Shown: piece after piece, positions 35,391-43,933 of the stretch
Numbering within the stretch: the stretch's first letter is position 1
Layout of the letters: each line of letters starts with the position of its first letter
From: Pseudomonas sp. StFLB209
Lineage (GTDB): Bacteria; Pseudomonadota; Gammaproteobacteria; Pseudomonadales; Pseudomonadaceae
Direction: 5' to 3'
Length of the DNA stretch: 64,000 nt
Assembly: GCF_000829415.1 (NCBI RefSeq)
Contig: NZ_AP014637.1
Span: 3,303,001 to 3,367,000, forward strand
The notes under the pieces: model-generated
Seen by the model: the letters and a program-made list of their open reading frames with translations, nothing else
The model's database searches: none
Told to the model about the DNA's origin: nothing
Made by a program: the position numbers and the translations under genes

Positions 35391-35425
35391 AAATAAAAAC
35401 GGCCTTGCTTCGTGGACAAGGCCGT
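35391..35425 (-). terminator. Minus-strand intrinsic terminator
   Basis: ACGGCCTTG pairs with CAAGGCCGT over a 9-nt loop; on the minus strand TTTTTATTT follows. The plus strand has no T run, so the direction is clear. Confidence 0.8.
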
Positions 35426-35520
35426 TGCCTAGGACTTCTCAGTGGGTACCTGACCAGGATTTCCAAGAAGCCACTTCATGGCAGGCCTAAAGGTATAAGT
35501 ATATTTGTCATGGGTCAATT
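35391..35520 (-). ncRNA. Candidate short transcript divergent from pcaR
   Basis: A strong minus-strand terminator at 35391-35425 has no annotated gene feeding it. About 90 bp upstream on that strand lie a -35-like TTGACC and AT-rich -10-like sequence (TATACT/TATACC). Inside is a 16-codon frame, MKWLLGNPGQVPTEKS, ending TAG just before the terminator, with only a weak ribosome site. It could be a ~100-nt small RNA or a mini-protein mRNA. A PcaR-like half-site (GCGATTATCGGCC) overlaps its upstream edge. Confidence 0.45.
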
Positions 35521-35552
35521 GCGATTATCGGCCACTTGTTCGATAATCGGAC
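35521..35552. promoter_or_regulatory. PcaR-type box upstream of pcaR
   Basis: GTTCGATAATCGGAC at 35538-35552 differs at one or two positions from the PcaR site I remember from P. putida (GTTCGATAATCGCAC). A second partial site, GCGATTATCGGCC, starts at 35521. The position about 85 bp before the pcaR ATG fits autoregulation. Confidence 0.7.
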
Positions 35553-35635
35553 GGTCTGACCTGTGCCCATCTGTAGTGTCCAGGCCTGAAACCGTTGATA
35601 TACAAGGCCTGCAAGGGTAAGTCCGAGGTGTTGTC

Positions 35636-36478
35636 ATGAATGAAGAACTGCGCAATTCTTTTGTCTCGCTGGCACCTCCGATCGTGGCTTCACCTGCGCG
35701 ACGTATTCAGGCGCTGACCGGCGATCCTGATTTCATGACCTCGCTGGCTCGCGGCCTGGCGGTCATTCATGCCTTTCAAGAGCGCAAGCGTCACCTGACC
35801 ATTGCCCAGATCAGCCACCGTACCGAGATCCCGCGTGCGGCAGTCAGGCGTTGTCTGCACACGCTGATCAAGCTCGGCTACGCAACGACGGACGGTCGCA
35901 CCTACTCGCTGTTGCCTAAAGTCCTGACGCTGGGGCATGCCTACCTGTCGTCCACCCCGCTGGCAGTGTCTTCGCAACCCTATCTGGACCGCATGAGCGA
36001 TCAGTTGCATGAGGCCTGCAATATGGCCACGCTGGAGGGCGAGGACATTTTGTATATCGCCCGCTCGGCGACCACTCAGCGCTTGATCTCGGTAGACCTC
36101 TCGGTGGGTGGGCGACTGCCGGCCTATTGCACGTCCATGGGGCGGATTCTGCTGGCGGCACTCGACGACGTGTCGCTGCGTGAATACCTCGACCATGTCG
36201 ACCTGCAACCCAAAACCAGCCGGACCATCCGTACTGTTGAAGCGCTTTATGAATGCCTGCAGCAGGTTCGTCAGCAAGGCTGGTGCATTGTCGATCAGGA
36301 ACTGGAGCAAGGCCTGCGCTCGATCGCCGTGCCGGTGTATGACGCTTCCGGCCAAGTACTGGCGGCACTGAACGTCAGCACCAGTGCCGCGCGAGTGGCG
36401 CGTAGCGAACTGGAACAGCGCTTTTTACCGATCATGCTCGACGCCAGCCGGGAACTGAGCGCGCAGATTTTTACCTGA
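35636..36478 (+). CDS. pcaR: IclR-family beta-ketoadipate regulator PcaR
   Basis: Transcription activator of 280 residues that responds to beta-ketoadipate. The winged helix-turn-helix is TIAQISHRTEIPRAAVRRCLHTLIKLGYATTDG at about 55-87, preceded by the FMTSLARGLAVIHAF start of IclR proteins. The effector domain has GGRLPAYCTSMGRILLAAL and the C-terminal DQELEQGLRSIAVPVYD, the IclR signature. It is followed by pcaI, pcaJ, pcaF and pcaT on the same strand, with PcaR boxes before both pcaR and pcaI. Confidence 0.93.
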   Translation: MNEELRNSFVSLAPPIVASPARRIQALTGDPDFMTSLARGLAVIHAFQERKRHLTIAQISHRTEIPRAAVRRCLHTLIKLGYATTDGRTYSLLPKVLTLGHAYLSSTPLAVSSQPYLDRMSDQLHEACNMATLEGEDILYIARSATTQRLISVDLSVGGRLPAYCTSMGRILLAALDDVSLREYLDHVDLQPKTSRTIRTVEALYECLQQVRQQGWCIVDQELEQGLRSIAVPVYDASGQVLAALNVSTSAARVARSELEQRFLPIMLDASRELSAQIFT

Positions 36479-36495
36479 TTCGGTCGATCAAATTC

Positions 36496-36530
36496 GTTCG
36501 ATTATCGAACGAATAATCGATTATCGGATT
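36496..36530. promoter_or_regulatory. Tandem PcaR-type boxes upstream of pcaI
   Basis: GTTCGATTATCGAAC at 36496-36510 is symmetrical about its centre, followed directly by a second copy, AATAATCGATTATCGGATT. The pair lies 96-130 bp before the pcaI start, the expected place for activation of the pcaIJF transcript. Confidence 0.72.
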
Positions 36531-36625
36531 GTTTGCCTGGGTGCCTCGCGCATAACCTCATGTCCATCGCGGCGCGAATCAACGCGCCGATCATTGAACG
36601 TGATGTTTGGGTTCGGGAGCACCTC

Positions 36626-37486
36626 ATGGCTGAAATCATGTCTTTACGCGATGCGGTGAAACAACTGGTCAACGATGGCGACACCGTTGCGCTGGAAGGT
36701 TTCACTCATCTGATCCCCTCGGCAGCGGGCCACGAAATCATTCGCCAGGGCAAGCGTGAGCTGACTCTGGTGCGGATGACTCCCGACCTGATCTACGATC
36801 AGTTGATCGGTGCCGGTTGCGTCAAGCGCCTGGTGTTTTCCTGGGGCGGTAACCCTGGGGTCGGTTCGCTGCACCGCCTGCGTGATGCCGTCGAAAAACA
36901 GTGGCCGCGGCCGTTGGAACTTGAAGAGCACAGCCATGCCGACCTGGCCAACGCTTACGTCGCCGGCGCATCGGGGCTGCCGTTCGCGGTACTGCGCGCC
37001 TACGCCGGTTCCGACCTGTCCAAAGTTAACCCGTTGATCAAGACAGTCACCTGTCCGTTCACCGGTGAAGTGCTGGCCGCCGTGCCGTCGGTGCGTCCGG
37101 ACGTCACCGTGATCCATGCGCAAAAGGCCGACCGCAAAGGCAACGTGTTGGTCTGGGGTATTCTCGGTTCGCAGAAGGAGGCGGCCCTGGCGGCCAAGCG
37201 CTGCATCGTCACCGTCGAGGAGATCGTCGACGACCTGCAGGCGCCGATGAACGCCTGCGTGCTGCCAACCTGGGCGCTGAGTGCGGTCTGCCTGGTACCC
37301 GGCGGTGCGCATCCGTCCTACGCCCACGGCTACTACGAGCGTGACAACCGCTTCTATCAGGACTGGGACCCGATCGCCCGTGACCGTGAGACGTTCCAGG
37401 CCTGGATTGACCAATACATCCATGGCACAGCGGATTTCAGTGAATTTCAACGCAAGCTGGCCAGCGCCGCGGAGGCAAAGCAATGA
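36626..37486 (+). CDS. pcaI: 3-oxoadipate CoA-transferase subunit A
   Basis: Alpha subunit of 286 residues of the enzyme that moves CoA from succinyl-CoA to 3-oxoadipate, the penultimate step of the protocatechuate/catechol pathway. The CoA-transferase I fold is shown by DGDTVALEGFTHLIPSAAGHEIIRQ near the N-terminus and GNVLVWGILGSQKEAALAAKR. The start at 36626 (MAEIMSLRDAV) has GGGAG 7 nt upstream; the frame is open another 31 codons without support. pcaJ begins within its stop codon. It works as a heteromer with PcaJ. Confidence 0.92.
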   Translation: MAEIMSLRDAVKQLVNDGDTVALEGFTHLIPSAAGHEIIRQGKRELTLVRMTPDLIYDQLIGAGCVKRLVFSWGGNPGVGSLHRLRDAVEKQWPRPLELEEHSHADLANAYVAGASGLPFAVLRAYAGSDLSKVNPLIKTVTCPFTGEVLAAVPSVRPDVTVIHAQKADRKGNVLVWGILGSQKEAALAAKRCIVTVEEIVDDLQAPMNACVLPTWALSAVCLVPGGAHPSYAHGYYERDNRFYQDWDPIARDRETFQAWIDQYIHGTADFSEFQRKLASAAEAKQ

Positions 37487-38262
37487 CTTACTCGACCAGT
37501 GAAATGATGACCATTGCCGCCGCGCGTCGTCTCAATAACGGCAGCGTATGCTTCGTGGGCATCGGCCTGCCGTCCAAAGCCGCCAACCTGGCGCGCCTGA
37601 CTTCCAGCCCTGATGTGGTGTTGATCTACGAGTCAGGCCCGATTGGCGCCAAGCCGAGCGTGCTGCCGCTGTCGATCGGCGACGGTGAACTGGCCGAAAC
37701 GGCTGACACCGTGGTGTCGACCAGTGAAATTTTCCGCTACTGGCTGCAAGGTGGCCGGGTCGACGTGGGGTTCCTTGGCGCGGCGCAGGTCGACCGCTTC
37801 GGCAATATCAACACCACGGTGGTCGGTGACTACCACGCGCCGAAAGTTCGCTTGCCGGGCGCAGGCGGTGCACCGGAGATCGCAGGTTCTGCCAAGTCGG
37901 TGCTGATCATCCTCAAGCAGTCACCGCGCTCGTTCGTCGAACGTCTGGATTTCATCACCTCCGTAGGCCATGGCGAAGGCGGCGACTCGCGCAAGCGTCT
38001 GGGTCTGCCAGGTGCCGGCCCGGTGGGGATCATCACCGACCTGTGCATCATGGAGCCGGAGCAGGGCAGCAACGAGTTCGTGGTTACTACCCTGCATCCA
38101 GGTGTAACCCGTGAGCAGGTGGTTGCAGCCACTGGCTGGCCGGTGCGCTTTGCTGAAAACGTAACGGTATCTGGCGAGCCGACCGAGGTTGAACTGGCCG
38201 CCCTGCGTGACCTGGAAGCCCGGACCGCGGCTGCTCATGGTCAAGTGGCAGGAGAAGCCTGA
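37483..38262 (+). CDS. pcaJ: 3-oxoadipate CoA-transferase subunit B
   Basis: Beta subunit of 259 residues that carries the catalytic glutamate, E50 in [12 protein letters not shown]. Other family segments are [15 protein letters not shown] and [20 protein letters not shown]. The ATG overlaps the pcaI stop by 4 bp and its TGA overlaps the pcaF start by one base, so the three are coupled. The beta-ketoadipate product continues to thiolysis by PcaF. Confidence 0.93.
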   Translation: MTYSTSEMMTIAAARRLNNGSVCFVGIGLPSKAANLARLTSSPDVVLIYESGPIGAKPSVLPLSIGDGELAETADTVVSTSEIFRYWLQGGRVDVGFLGAAQVDRFGNINTTVVGDYHAPKVRLPGAGGAPEIAGSAKSVLIILKQSPRSFVERLDFITSVGHGEGGDSRKRLGLPGAGPVGIITDLCIMEPEQGSNEFVVTTLHPGVTREQVVAATGWPVRFAENVTVSGEPTEVELAALRDLEARTAAAHGQVAGEA

Positions 38263-39461
38263 TGCGTGATGTATTCATCTGCGATGCCATCCGCACGCCG
38301 ATTGGCCGCTTCGGTGGCGGGCTGGCCGGCGTACGCGCTGACGATCTGGCAGCCGTTCCGATCAAGGCGTTGATCGAGCGTAATCAGTCGGTCAACTGGC
38401 AGGAGGTCGACGAAGTGTTTTTCGGCTGCGCCAACCAGGCCGGCGAAGACAACCGCAACGTGGCGCGCATGGCAGCGTTGCTGGCCGGCCTGCCGCCAAG
38501 CATTCCTGGGGTGACCCTCAATCGCCTGTGCGCATCCGGTATGGATGCTATCGGTACCGCTTTTCGGGCCATCGCTGCCGGTGAAATGGAGCTGGTGATT
38601 GCCGGTGGTGTGGAATCGATGTCCCGTGCGCCATTCGTAATGGGCAAGGCCGATGCGGCCTATTCGCGAGGCATGAAGCTGGAAGACACCACCATTGGCT
38701 GGCGCTTCATCAACCCGTTGATGAAGGCCCAGTACGGTGTCGATGCGATGCCGGAAACCGCCGATAACGTGGCTGACGATTACAACATTTCCCGCGCCGA
38801 CCAAGACGCTTTTGCCTTGCGCAGCCAGCAACGTACGGCTGCGGCGCAGGCGGCAGGTTACTTTGCCGAGGAAATAGTGCCGGTACGCATTGCCCACAAA
38901 AAGGGCGAGACCATTGTCGACACCGATGAACACCCGCGTGCCGAAACCACGCTGGAGGCGCTGGCACGGCTCAAGCCGGTCAACGGTCCGGACAAGACCG
39001 TCACCGCCGGTAATGCTTCAGGGGTCAACGACGGTGCAGCGGCGTTGATCCTGGCGTCCGCCGAAGCGGTCAAGAAACATGGCCTGACCCCGCGTGCGCG
39101 GATTCTCGGTATGGCCAGTGCTGGTGTCGAACCCCGGGTCATGGGGATCGGCCCGGTACCTGCGGTGCGCAAACTGGTCGAGCGTCTGGGCATTGCGGTG
39201 ACTGACTTTGACGTCATCGAACTGAACGAAGCCTTTGCCAGCCAGGGCCTGGCGGTGCTGCGCGAGCTGGGTCTGGCTGACGATGCGGCGCAGGTCAACC
39301 CTAACGGCGGCGCCATCGCCCTGGGCCATCCGTTGGGCATGAGTGGCGCGCGTCTGGTGCTGACGGCCTTGCATCATCTGGAAAAGACCGGTGGCCGCAA
39401 AGGTCTGGCGACCATGTGTGTCGGCGTGGGCCAAGGCTTGGCACTGGCCATCGAGCGCTGA
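38262..39461 (+). CDS. pcaF: Beta-ketoadipyl-CoA thiolase
   Basis: Thiolase of 399 residues that splits beta-ketoadipyl-CoA into succinyl-CoA and acetyl-CoA, the last pathway step. The acyl-accepting cysteine is C90 in [11 protein letters not shown]. The activating histidines are in ELNEAFASQ and [11 protein letters not shown], and the second cysteine is in MCVGVGQG near the C-terminus. All are intact. A terminator follows at 39568, so the transporter gene downstream may be expressed separately. Confidence 0.94.
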   Translation: MRDVFICDAIRTPIGRFGGGLAGVRADDLAAVPIKALIERNQSVNWQEVDEVFFGCANQAGEDNRNVARMAALLAGLPPSIPGVTLNRLCASGMDAIGTAFRAIAAGEMELVIAGGVESMSRAPFVMGKADAAYSRGMKLEDTTIGWRFINPLMKAQYGVDAMPETADNVADDYNISRADQDAFALRSQQRTAAAQAAGYFAEEIVPVRIAHKKGETIVDTDEHPRAETTLEALARLKPVNGPDKTVTAGNASGVNDGAAALILASAEAVKKHGLTPRARILGMASAGVEPRVMGIGPVPAVRKLVERLGIAVTDFDVIELNEAFASQGLAVLRELGLADDAAQVNPNGGAIALGHPLGMSGARLVLTALHHLEKTGGRKGLATMCVGVGQGLALAIER

Positions 39462-39567
39462 GTTTCACGTTTCACCCGGCAATCCTCCAGATCCGGCCCT
39501 GGCTCCACGAACAGGCAGGCTCCGGGGCTGGCGGATTGCCCTTTCTGCTGGACTCCTCCTTCCTCAA

Positions 39568-39592
39568 CGCAGGCTCTGGCCTGCGCTTTTTC
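39568..39592 (+). terminator. Intrinsic terminator after pcaF
   Basis: CGCAGGC, TCTG loop, GCCTGCG, then CTTTTT. It is 107 bp past the pcaF stop and 118 bp before pcaT. Confidence 0.75.
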
Positions 39593-39709
39593 CCGCCGGG
39601 ATAGCTGCTCGCATTGAACTTTAGGTTCGATGAATGTGACCAATTGTTTCAGGGGTGGCCTCGTCTGCTCAGGGATGACGCTGCCGATATCACACGGGGA
39701 GACCAGCCA

Positions 39710-41002
39710 ATGGCAACCACCATGCATTACACCGGCGAAGAGCGCCGCAAACGAATCTTCGCTATCGTGGGGGCCTCTTCGGGCAACCTGGTCGAATGGT
39801 TCGACTTCTATATCTACGCTTTTTGCGCCATCTACTTTGCGCCGGCGTTCTTTCCCTCCGACGACCCTACCGTGCAGTTGCTCAATACCGCTGGTGTCTT
39901 CGCTGCCGGATTTCTGATGCGGCCGATTGGCGGCTGGCTGTTTGGCCGGGTCGCCGACAAGCACGGGCGCAAGAACTCCATGCTGATTTCGGTGAGCATG
40001 ATGTGTGCAGGCTCGCTGGTGATCGCCTGTTTGCCGACCTATGCCTCCATCGGCGCCTGGGCACCGGCCTTGCTATTGGTCGCGCGCCTGATCCAGGGAT
40101 TGTCGGTCGGTGGTGAATACGGCACCACGGCAACTTACATGAGTGAAGTGGCCCTGCGCGGGCAGCGCGGCTTCTTTGCCTCGTTCCAGTACGTGACGCT
40201 GATTGGCGGTCAGTTGCTGGCGGTGCTGACGGTGGTCATTCTTCAGCAGTTTCTCAGCACCGAGGAACTGCGTGCCTACGGCTGGCGGATTCCGTTCGTG
40301 ATCGGTGCCTGTGCGGCAGTCATTGCGCTGTTGCTGCGCCGCAGCCTGAACGAAACCACTACCGCCGAAAGCCGCGATGACAAAGACGCCGGCAGCGTGG
40401 CTGCGTTGTTCAAACACCATAAAGCAGCGTTTATCACGGTATTGGGTTACACCGCCGGTGGTTCGCTGATTTTCTATACCTTCACCACTTACATGCAGAA
40501 GTACTTGGTCAACACCGGTGGAATGGAGCCCAAGACCGCCAGCTTCATCATGACCGGGGTGCTGTTTTTGTACATGTGCATGCAGCCGCTGTTCGGCATG
40601 CTGGCCGATCGTATTGGCCGACGTAATTCGATGCTGTGGTTCGGCGCGTTGGGGACTCTGTGCACGCTGCCGATTCTGACCGCGTTGAAAAGCGTCGAAA
40701 GCCCGTTCATGGCGTTCGTGTTGATTACCCTGGCGTTGGCCATTGTCAGTTTCTATACGTCGATCAGCGGCCTGGTCAAAGCGGAGATGTTCCCGCCTCA
40801 GGTACGTGCGCTGGGTGTTGGCCTGGCTTATGCCGTGGCCAATGCAGTGTTTGGTGGCTCGGCGGAATATGTGGCGCTGAACTTCAAGAGCCAGGGGGTG
40901 GAAAACTACTTCTACTGGTATGTGACGATCATGATGGCCGTGGCGTTTCTGTTCAGCCTGCGGCTGCCGAAACAGCCGGCCTATTTGCATCATGATCATT
41001 GA
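39710..41002 (+). CDS. pcaT: MHS-family dicarboxylate/beta-ketoadipate permease
   Basis: Proton symporter of 430 residues with twelve membrane helices, of the metabolite:H+ symporter branch of MFS. Signatures are [18 protein letters not shown] at the first helix, the loop 2-3 motif [13 protein letters not shown], and [21 protein letters not shown]. Its place after pcaF points to uptake of beta-ketoadipate or related dicarboxylates, as PcaT in P. putida. The start at 39710 has GGGGAG upstream; the frame extends to 39614 without support. The permease at 52861 is a paralogue of the same family. Confidence 0.87.
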   Translation: MATTMHYTGEERRKRIFAIVGASSGNLVEWFDFYIYAFCAIYFAPAFFPSDDPTVQLLNTAGVFAAGFLMRPIGGWLFGRVADKHGRKNSMLISVSMMCAGSLVIACLPTYASIGAWAPALLLVARLIQGLSVGGEYGTTATYMSEVALRGQRGFFASFQYVTLIGGQLLAVLTVVILQQFLSTEELRAYGWRIPFVIGACAAVIALLLRRSLNETTTAESRDDKDAGSVAALFKHHKAAFITVLGYTAGGSLIFYTFTTYMQKYLVNTGGMEPKTASFIMTGVLFLYMCMQPLFGMLADRIGRRNSMLWFGALGTLCTLPILTALKSVESPFMAFVLITLALAIVSFYTSISGLVKAEMFPPQVRALGVGLAYAVANAVFGGSAEYVALNFKSQGVENYFYWYVTIMMAVAFLFSLRLPKQPAYLHHDH

Positions 41003-41045
41003 TTTGCAGTGCGCTGTGGCGTGAGCGATCCGCTACATGCCTTCA

Positions 41046-41082
41046 GAAAAAACAAACCCGCCACAAAAGGCGGGTTTGTTTT
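41046..41082. terminator. Bidirectional terminator between pcaT and the tnpB element
   Basis: AAACAAACCCGCC pairs with GGCGGGTTTGTTT over a 6-nt loop. T runs occur on both strands and are longest on the minus strand. Before the element inserted, it would have lain about 25 bp past the ttgC stop, so it probably served both pcaT and ttgABC. Confidence 0.82.
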
Positions 41083-41100
41083 CACCCTATGCGCGAGAAG

Positions 41101-41120
41101 CCTCGGGGTTTAGCCCGAGG
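41101..41120. repeat. Left-end subterminal hairpin of element copy 2
   Basis: CCTCGGG pairs with CCCGAGG, identical to copy 1. Confidence 0.75.
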
Positions 41121-41158
41121 TCGAGAGCGCGGACGCCGCAGGCGTCCTGGTTGGGAGT

Positions 41159-41311
41159 CTACTGTTCTTCGATGTATTGGCGCAGGATTTCAATCGGCGC
41201 ACTGCCGCAGCTAGAGGCGAAGCAGGATGGCGACCAGAGGACACTCCTTCGCTTGAGCCAGGGGTGGAAATCCCCGAACTGCTCACGCAGCCGTCTGGAT
41301 GATACCCTCTG
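41159..41311 (-). pseudogene. TnpA C-terminal remnant, copy 2
   Basis: Same remnant as in copy 1, beginning QRVSSRRLREQFGDF and ending EILRQYIEEQ with a TAG stop at 41159-41161. The likely catalytic tyrosine is kept, but the HUH half is missing. The stop here and its loss in copy 1 show the two copies drift independently, with no selection on this frame. Confidence 0.7.
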
Positions 41312-41374
41312 AGTGAAGCCACCCGATTCGACAACGCCACCCATGGCTTGAAAGACCAAACCATAATTCATGCC

Positions 41375-42445
41375 ATGAACCACACCAGGACCCTCAAACT
41401 CCGAATCAAAGACAAGCACGCGAAAACGCTGCTGGCGATGGCGCGCGAGGTCAATATGGTGTGGAACTACTGCAATGAAACGAGTCATCGCGCCATCCGG
41501 GAACGCCACCAGTGGCTCTCCGGTTTTGACCTGCAAAAGCTGACCAATGGATTAAGCAAATGCGACGGCGTGCAGATCGGCTCGCCAACCGTGCAGCAGG
41601 TTTGCGAGGACTACGCCAAGGCCCGTAAGCAGTTCAAGCGTTCCAGGCTCAATTGGCGGGTGTCCAGCAGGAGCAGCCCCAAATACAGCCTGGGCTGGAT
41701 TCCATTCAAGGCGCGTGCCTTGCAATACAAGAACGGTCAGATTCAGTTCGCCGGGTTCAGGTTTGGCCTGTGGGACAGCTACGGTTTAAGTCAGTACGCC
41801 CTGCGGGCCGGAAGCTTCAGTGAAGATTCCAGGGGGCGCTGGTATCTCAATATCTGCGTGCAGGTTCAGAGCAAGCCGTGCATCGGCACTGCCGCAGTTG
41901 GCATCGACCTGGGCCTTAAAGCGGCGGCGACAACGTCTGAGGGCCAGGTGCTGGTCGGGCGCGAATATCGCACCCTGGAGCAGAAACTGGGCATCGCTCA
42001 GCGTGCTGGCAAGAGGGCACGTGTTCGCGCCCTCCATGCCAGGATCAGGAACCGGCGCAAGGATGCGCAACACAAGTTCTCAACCGCCCTGGTTGAGCGC
42101 TGCGCCGCCATTTTCGTTGGCGATGTAGCCAGCGCCAAACTCGTAAAGACTCAAATGGCCAAATCCACGCTTGATGCAGGATGGGGCCAACTCAAGACAA
42201 TGCTGGAGCAGAAATGCCAACGGGCAGGCGTTGTTTTTGAGGTTGTAGCCGAGCGCTATACCACCCAGACCTGCTCGTGCTGTGGAAGCATTTCCACCAG
42301 CAGTCCGAAAGGTAGAGCTGGTTTGCGAATAAGAGAATGGACCTGCGTGTGCTGCGGTACAGCCCACGACCGCGATGTAAACGCGGCCCTGAACATTCTC
42401 GCGGCGGGGCATCGCCGTCTAGCGGTAGGAATCCCCGCTCTTTAG
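41375..42445 (+). CDS. tnpB: TnpB RNA-guided nuclease (IS605 OrfB family), copy 2
   Basis: 356 residues, about 97% identical to copy 1. Differences are scattered: K14R, L37M, M65L, S111P and seven others when numbered from the upstream TTG. One of them, R to L, is inside the RuvC-III motif (HDRDVNAALN, against NAARN in copy 1). The D178 RuvC-I residue, the G249-D250 substitution at RuvC-II, E293 before YTTQTCSCCG, and the four zinc cysteines are all the same. The frame is undamaged, so both copies can still make protein. The gene is convergent with ttgC, whose transcripts may run antisense through it. Confidence 0.88.
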   Translation: MNHTRTLKLRIKDKHAKTLLAMAREVNMVWNYCNETSHRAIRERHQWLSGFDLQKLTNGLSKCDGVQIGSPTVQQVCEDYAKARKQFKRSRLNWRVSSRSSPKYSLGWIPFKARALQYKNGQIQFAGFRFGLWDSYGLSQYALRAGSFSEDSRGRWYLNICVQVQSKPCIGTAAVGIDLGLKAAATTSEGQVLVGREYRTLEQKLGIAQRAGKRARVRALHARIRNRRKDAQHKFSTALVERCAAIFVGDVASAKLVKTQMAKSTLDAGWGQLKTMLEQKCQRAGVVFEVVAERYTTQTCSCCGSISTSSPKGRAGLRIREWTCVCCGTAHDRDVNAALNILAAGHRRLAVGIPAL

Positions 42446-42480
42446 GGCGGGGAGGATGTCAAAAACAGAAACTCAGAACA
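42322..42480 (+). ncRNA. Predicted omega RNA (reRNA) and guide, copy 2
   Basis: Expected to cover the end of tnpB, the right-end hairpin and the flank. The guide would begin AAACAGAAACTCAGAACA, which includes the end of ttgC. The 5' boundary is a guess. Confidence 0.5.
42433..42452. repeat. Right-end hairpin of element copy 2
   Basis: CCCCGCTC, TTTA loop, GGGCGGGG; identical to copy 1 and again containing the tnpB stop codon. Confidence 0.75.
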
Positions 42481-43933
42481 ACTGCACCGAAGGTTTTTCC
42501 TTGGCCAGCGGCTGAATCTGCCCGCTGTTCTCGTACCAGCCGCCACCGAGCGCCTTGTACAGATTGACCTCACTGGTCAGCTGCGACAGACGATCAGTAA
42601 TCAGCGTCTGCTGGGCACTGAACAACGAACGTTGTGAGTCCAGGAACGTCAGGTTGCTGTCGATCCCGATCCGGTAGCGACGTTCTGCGAGACGATAGTA
42701 GTCCTGACTGGCAGCCACGTAGTCACGCTGTGCCTGTAACTGCTCGTCATAGGTCTTGCGTGCTGCCAGGCCATCGGACACTTCCTGGAACGCCGTCTGG
42801 ATCGCCTTCTCATAGTTGGCAACGTTGATCTCTTTCTGGATTTTCGAGTAATCCAGGCTGGCCCGCAGGTTGCCAGCGTTGAAGATCGGCAGGTTGATAC
42901 TCGGCTGGAACAACCAGGTACCCGAACCACCCTTGAACAGCCCCGACAGATCAGGGCTGATTGATCCGGCATTGGCGGTCAGGCTGATGCTTGGGAAGAA
43001 CGCTGCACGGGCTGCACCGATATTGGCGTTGGCCGCCTTGAGGTTATGCTCGGCCTGGAGAATATCCGGGCGGCGTTGCAGCAGATCCGATGGCAGGCCG
43101 GCCGGCATTTCGCTGAGCAGGTCGGCACTCAATGGCTGGGCTTCAGGCAGGTTGGCCGGCAGGCCGGTGCCCAACAGCAGGGTCAGGTTATTCTGATCCT
43201 GGGCAACCAGACGCTGATACTGGGCCAGCCGTGCCTTGGCGCTTTCCACCGACGTACGCGCCTGGCTCAGGTCCAGCGCCGAGGCCACACCCACTTCGTT
43301 GCTACGGCTGGTCAGACGCAGGCTTTCCTCATAGGTCTTGAGGGTGTCCTGGGTCAGCTTGAGCAGTTCCTTGTCGGCCTGCCAGGTCAGGTAAGCGTTG
43401 GCAACGCTGGCGACCAGGCTGATCTGGGTCGAGCGTCGCGCTTCTTCGCTGGCGAAGTAGGTCTGCAAGGCCTGTTCACTGAGGCTGCGCACCCGACCAA
43501 ACAGGTCCAGCTCATAGGCGCTGACGCCCAGGGTGGCCGAATAGCTGCTGGTGATGCTCGACTGGCCGGTGCTGGACATGTCGGCCGGCATGCGCTGGCG
43601 ACTGCCGCTGCCGGTGGCCGAGACCGCCGGGAACAGGTCAGAACGCTGAATGCGGTACTGCGCGCGATAAGCATCGATGTTCAACGCCGCGACGCGCAGG
43701 TCGCGGTTGTTTTCCAGCGAGGTCTGGATCAGTTGCTGCAACGCAGGGTCGCGGAAGAACTGCCGCCAGCCTTGTTCGGCTGCTGCCATGTTGGCCGCTT
43801 CGGCCGGCCCATAAGCCGGACCTTGCGGGTATTGCGCGGCCACCGGAGCGGCCGGCTGCTGATATTCGGGAATCAGCGAGCAGCCGCCGAGAATGAACGC
43901 GGTGACTGCCAGAGAGATCAGGGACTTGCTCAT
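42473..43933 (-). CDS. ttgC: RND efflux outer-membrane channel TtgC (OprM family)
   Basis: Outer-membrane lipoprotein of 486 residues that forms the exit duct of a tripartite pump. The signal peptide ends in the lipobox LGGC (C18). Two OEP repeats follow with long alpha-barrel helices, such as [43 protein letters not shown], and two short strand regions. It overlaps ttgB by 4 bp. The tnpB element ends 10 bp after its stop, so its transcript now runs into the element. Confidence 0.93.
   Translation of the reverse strand: MSKSLISLAVTAFILGGCSLIPEYQQPAAPVAAQYPQGPAYGPAEAANMAAAEQGWRQFFRDPALQQLIQTSLENNRDLRVAALNIDAYRAQYRIQRSDLFPAVSATGSGSRQRMPADMSSTGQSSITSSYSATLGVSAYELDLFGRVRSLSEQALQTYFASEEARRSTQISLVASVANAYLTWQADKELLKLTQDTLKTYEESLRLTSRSNEVGVASALDLSQARTSVESAKARLAQYQRLVAQDQNNLTLLLGTGLPANLPEAQPLSADLLSEMPAGLPSDLLQRRPDILQAEHNLKAANANIGAARAAFFPSISLTANAGSISPDLSGLFKGGSGTWLFQPSINLPIFNAGNLRASLDYSKIQKEINVANYEKAIQTAFQEVSDGLAARKTYDEQLQAQRDYVAASQDYYRLAERRYRIGIDSNLTFLDSQRSLFSAQQTLITDRLSQLTSEVNLYKALGGGWYENSGQIQPLAKEKPSVQLF

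Larger units (their letters stand above)
41086..42462 (+). mobile_element. IS200/IS605-type element with tnpB, copy 2 (1377 bp)
   Basis: Same length and layout as copy 1. TTTCAC (41080-41085) precedes it and the second T of that flank belongs to the terminator's T run. The left hairpin is at 41101-41120 with GAAG at 41097-41100, and the right hairpin at 42433-42452 with GAAT at 42429-42432. The last bases are TCAA (42459-42462). It is inserted 10 bp from the ttgC stop. The flanks differ completely from those of copy 1, which is what fixes the ends. Confidence 0.88.

Noticed and set aside
39625..39640. PcaR box before pcaT (GTTCGATGAATGTGA)
   Set aside because: Only the first half matches; too weak to call.
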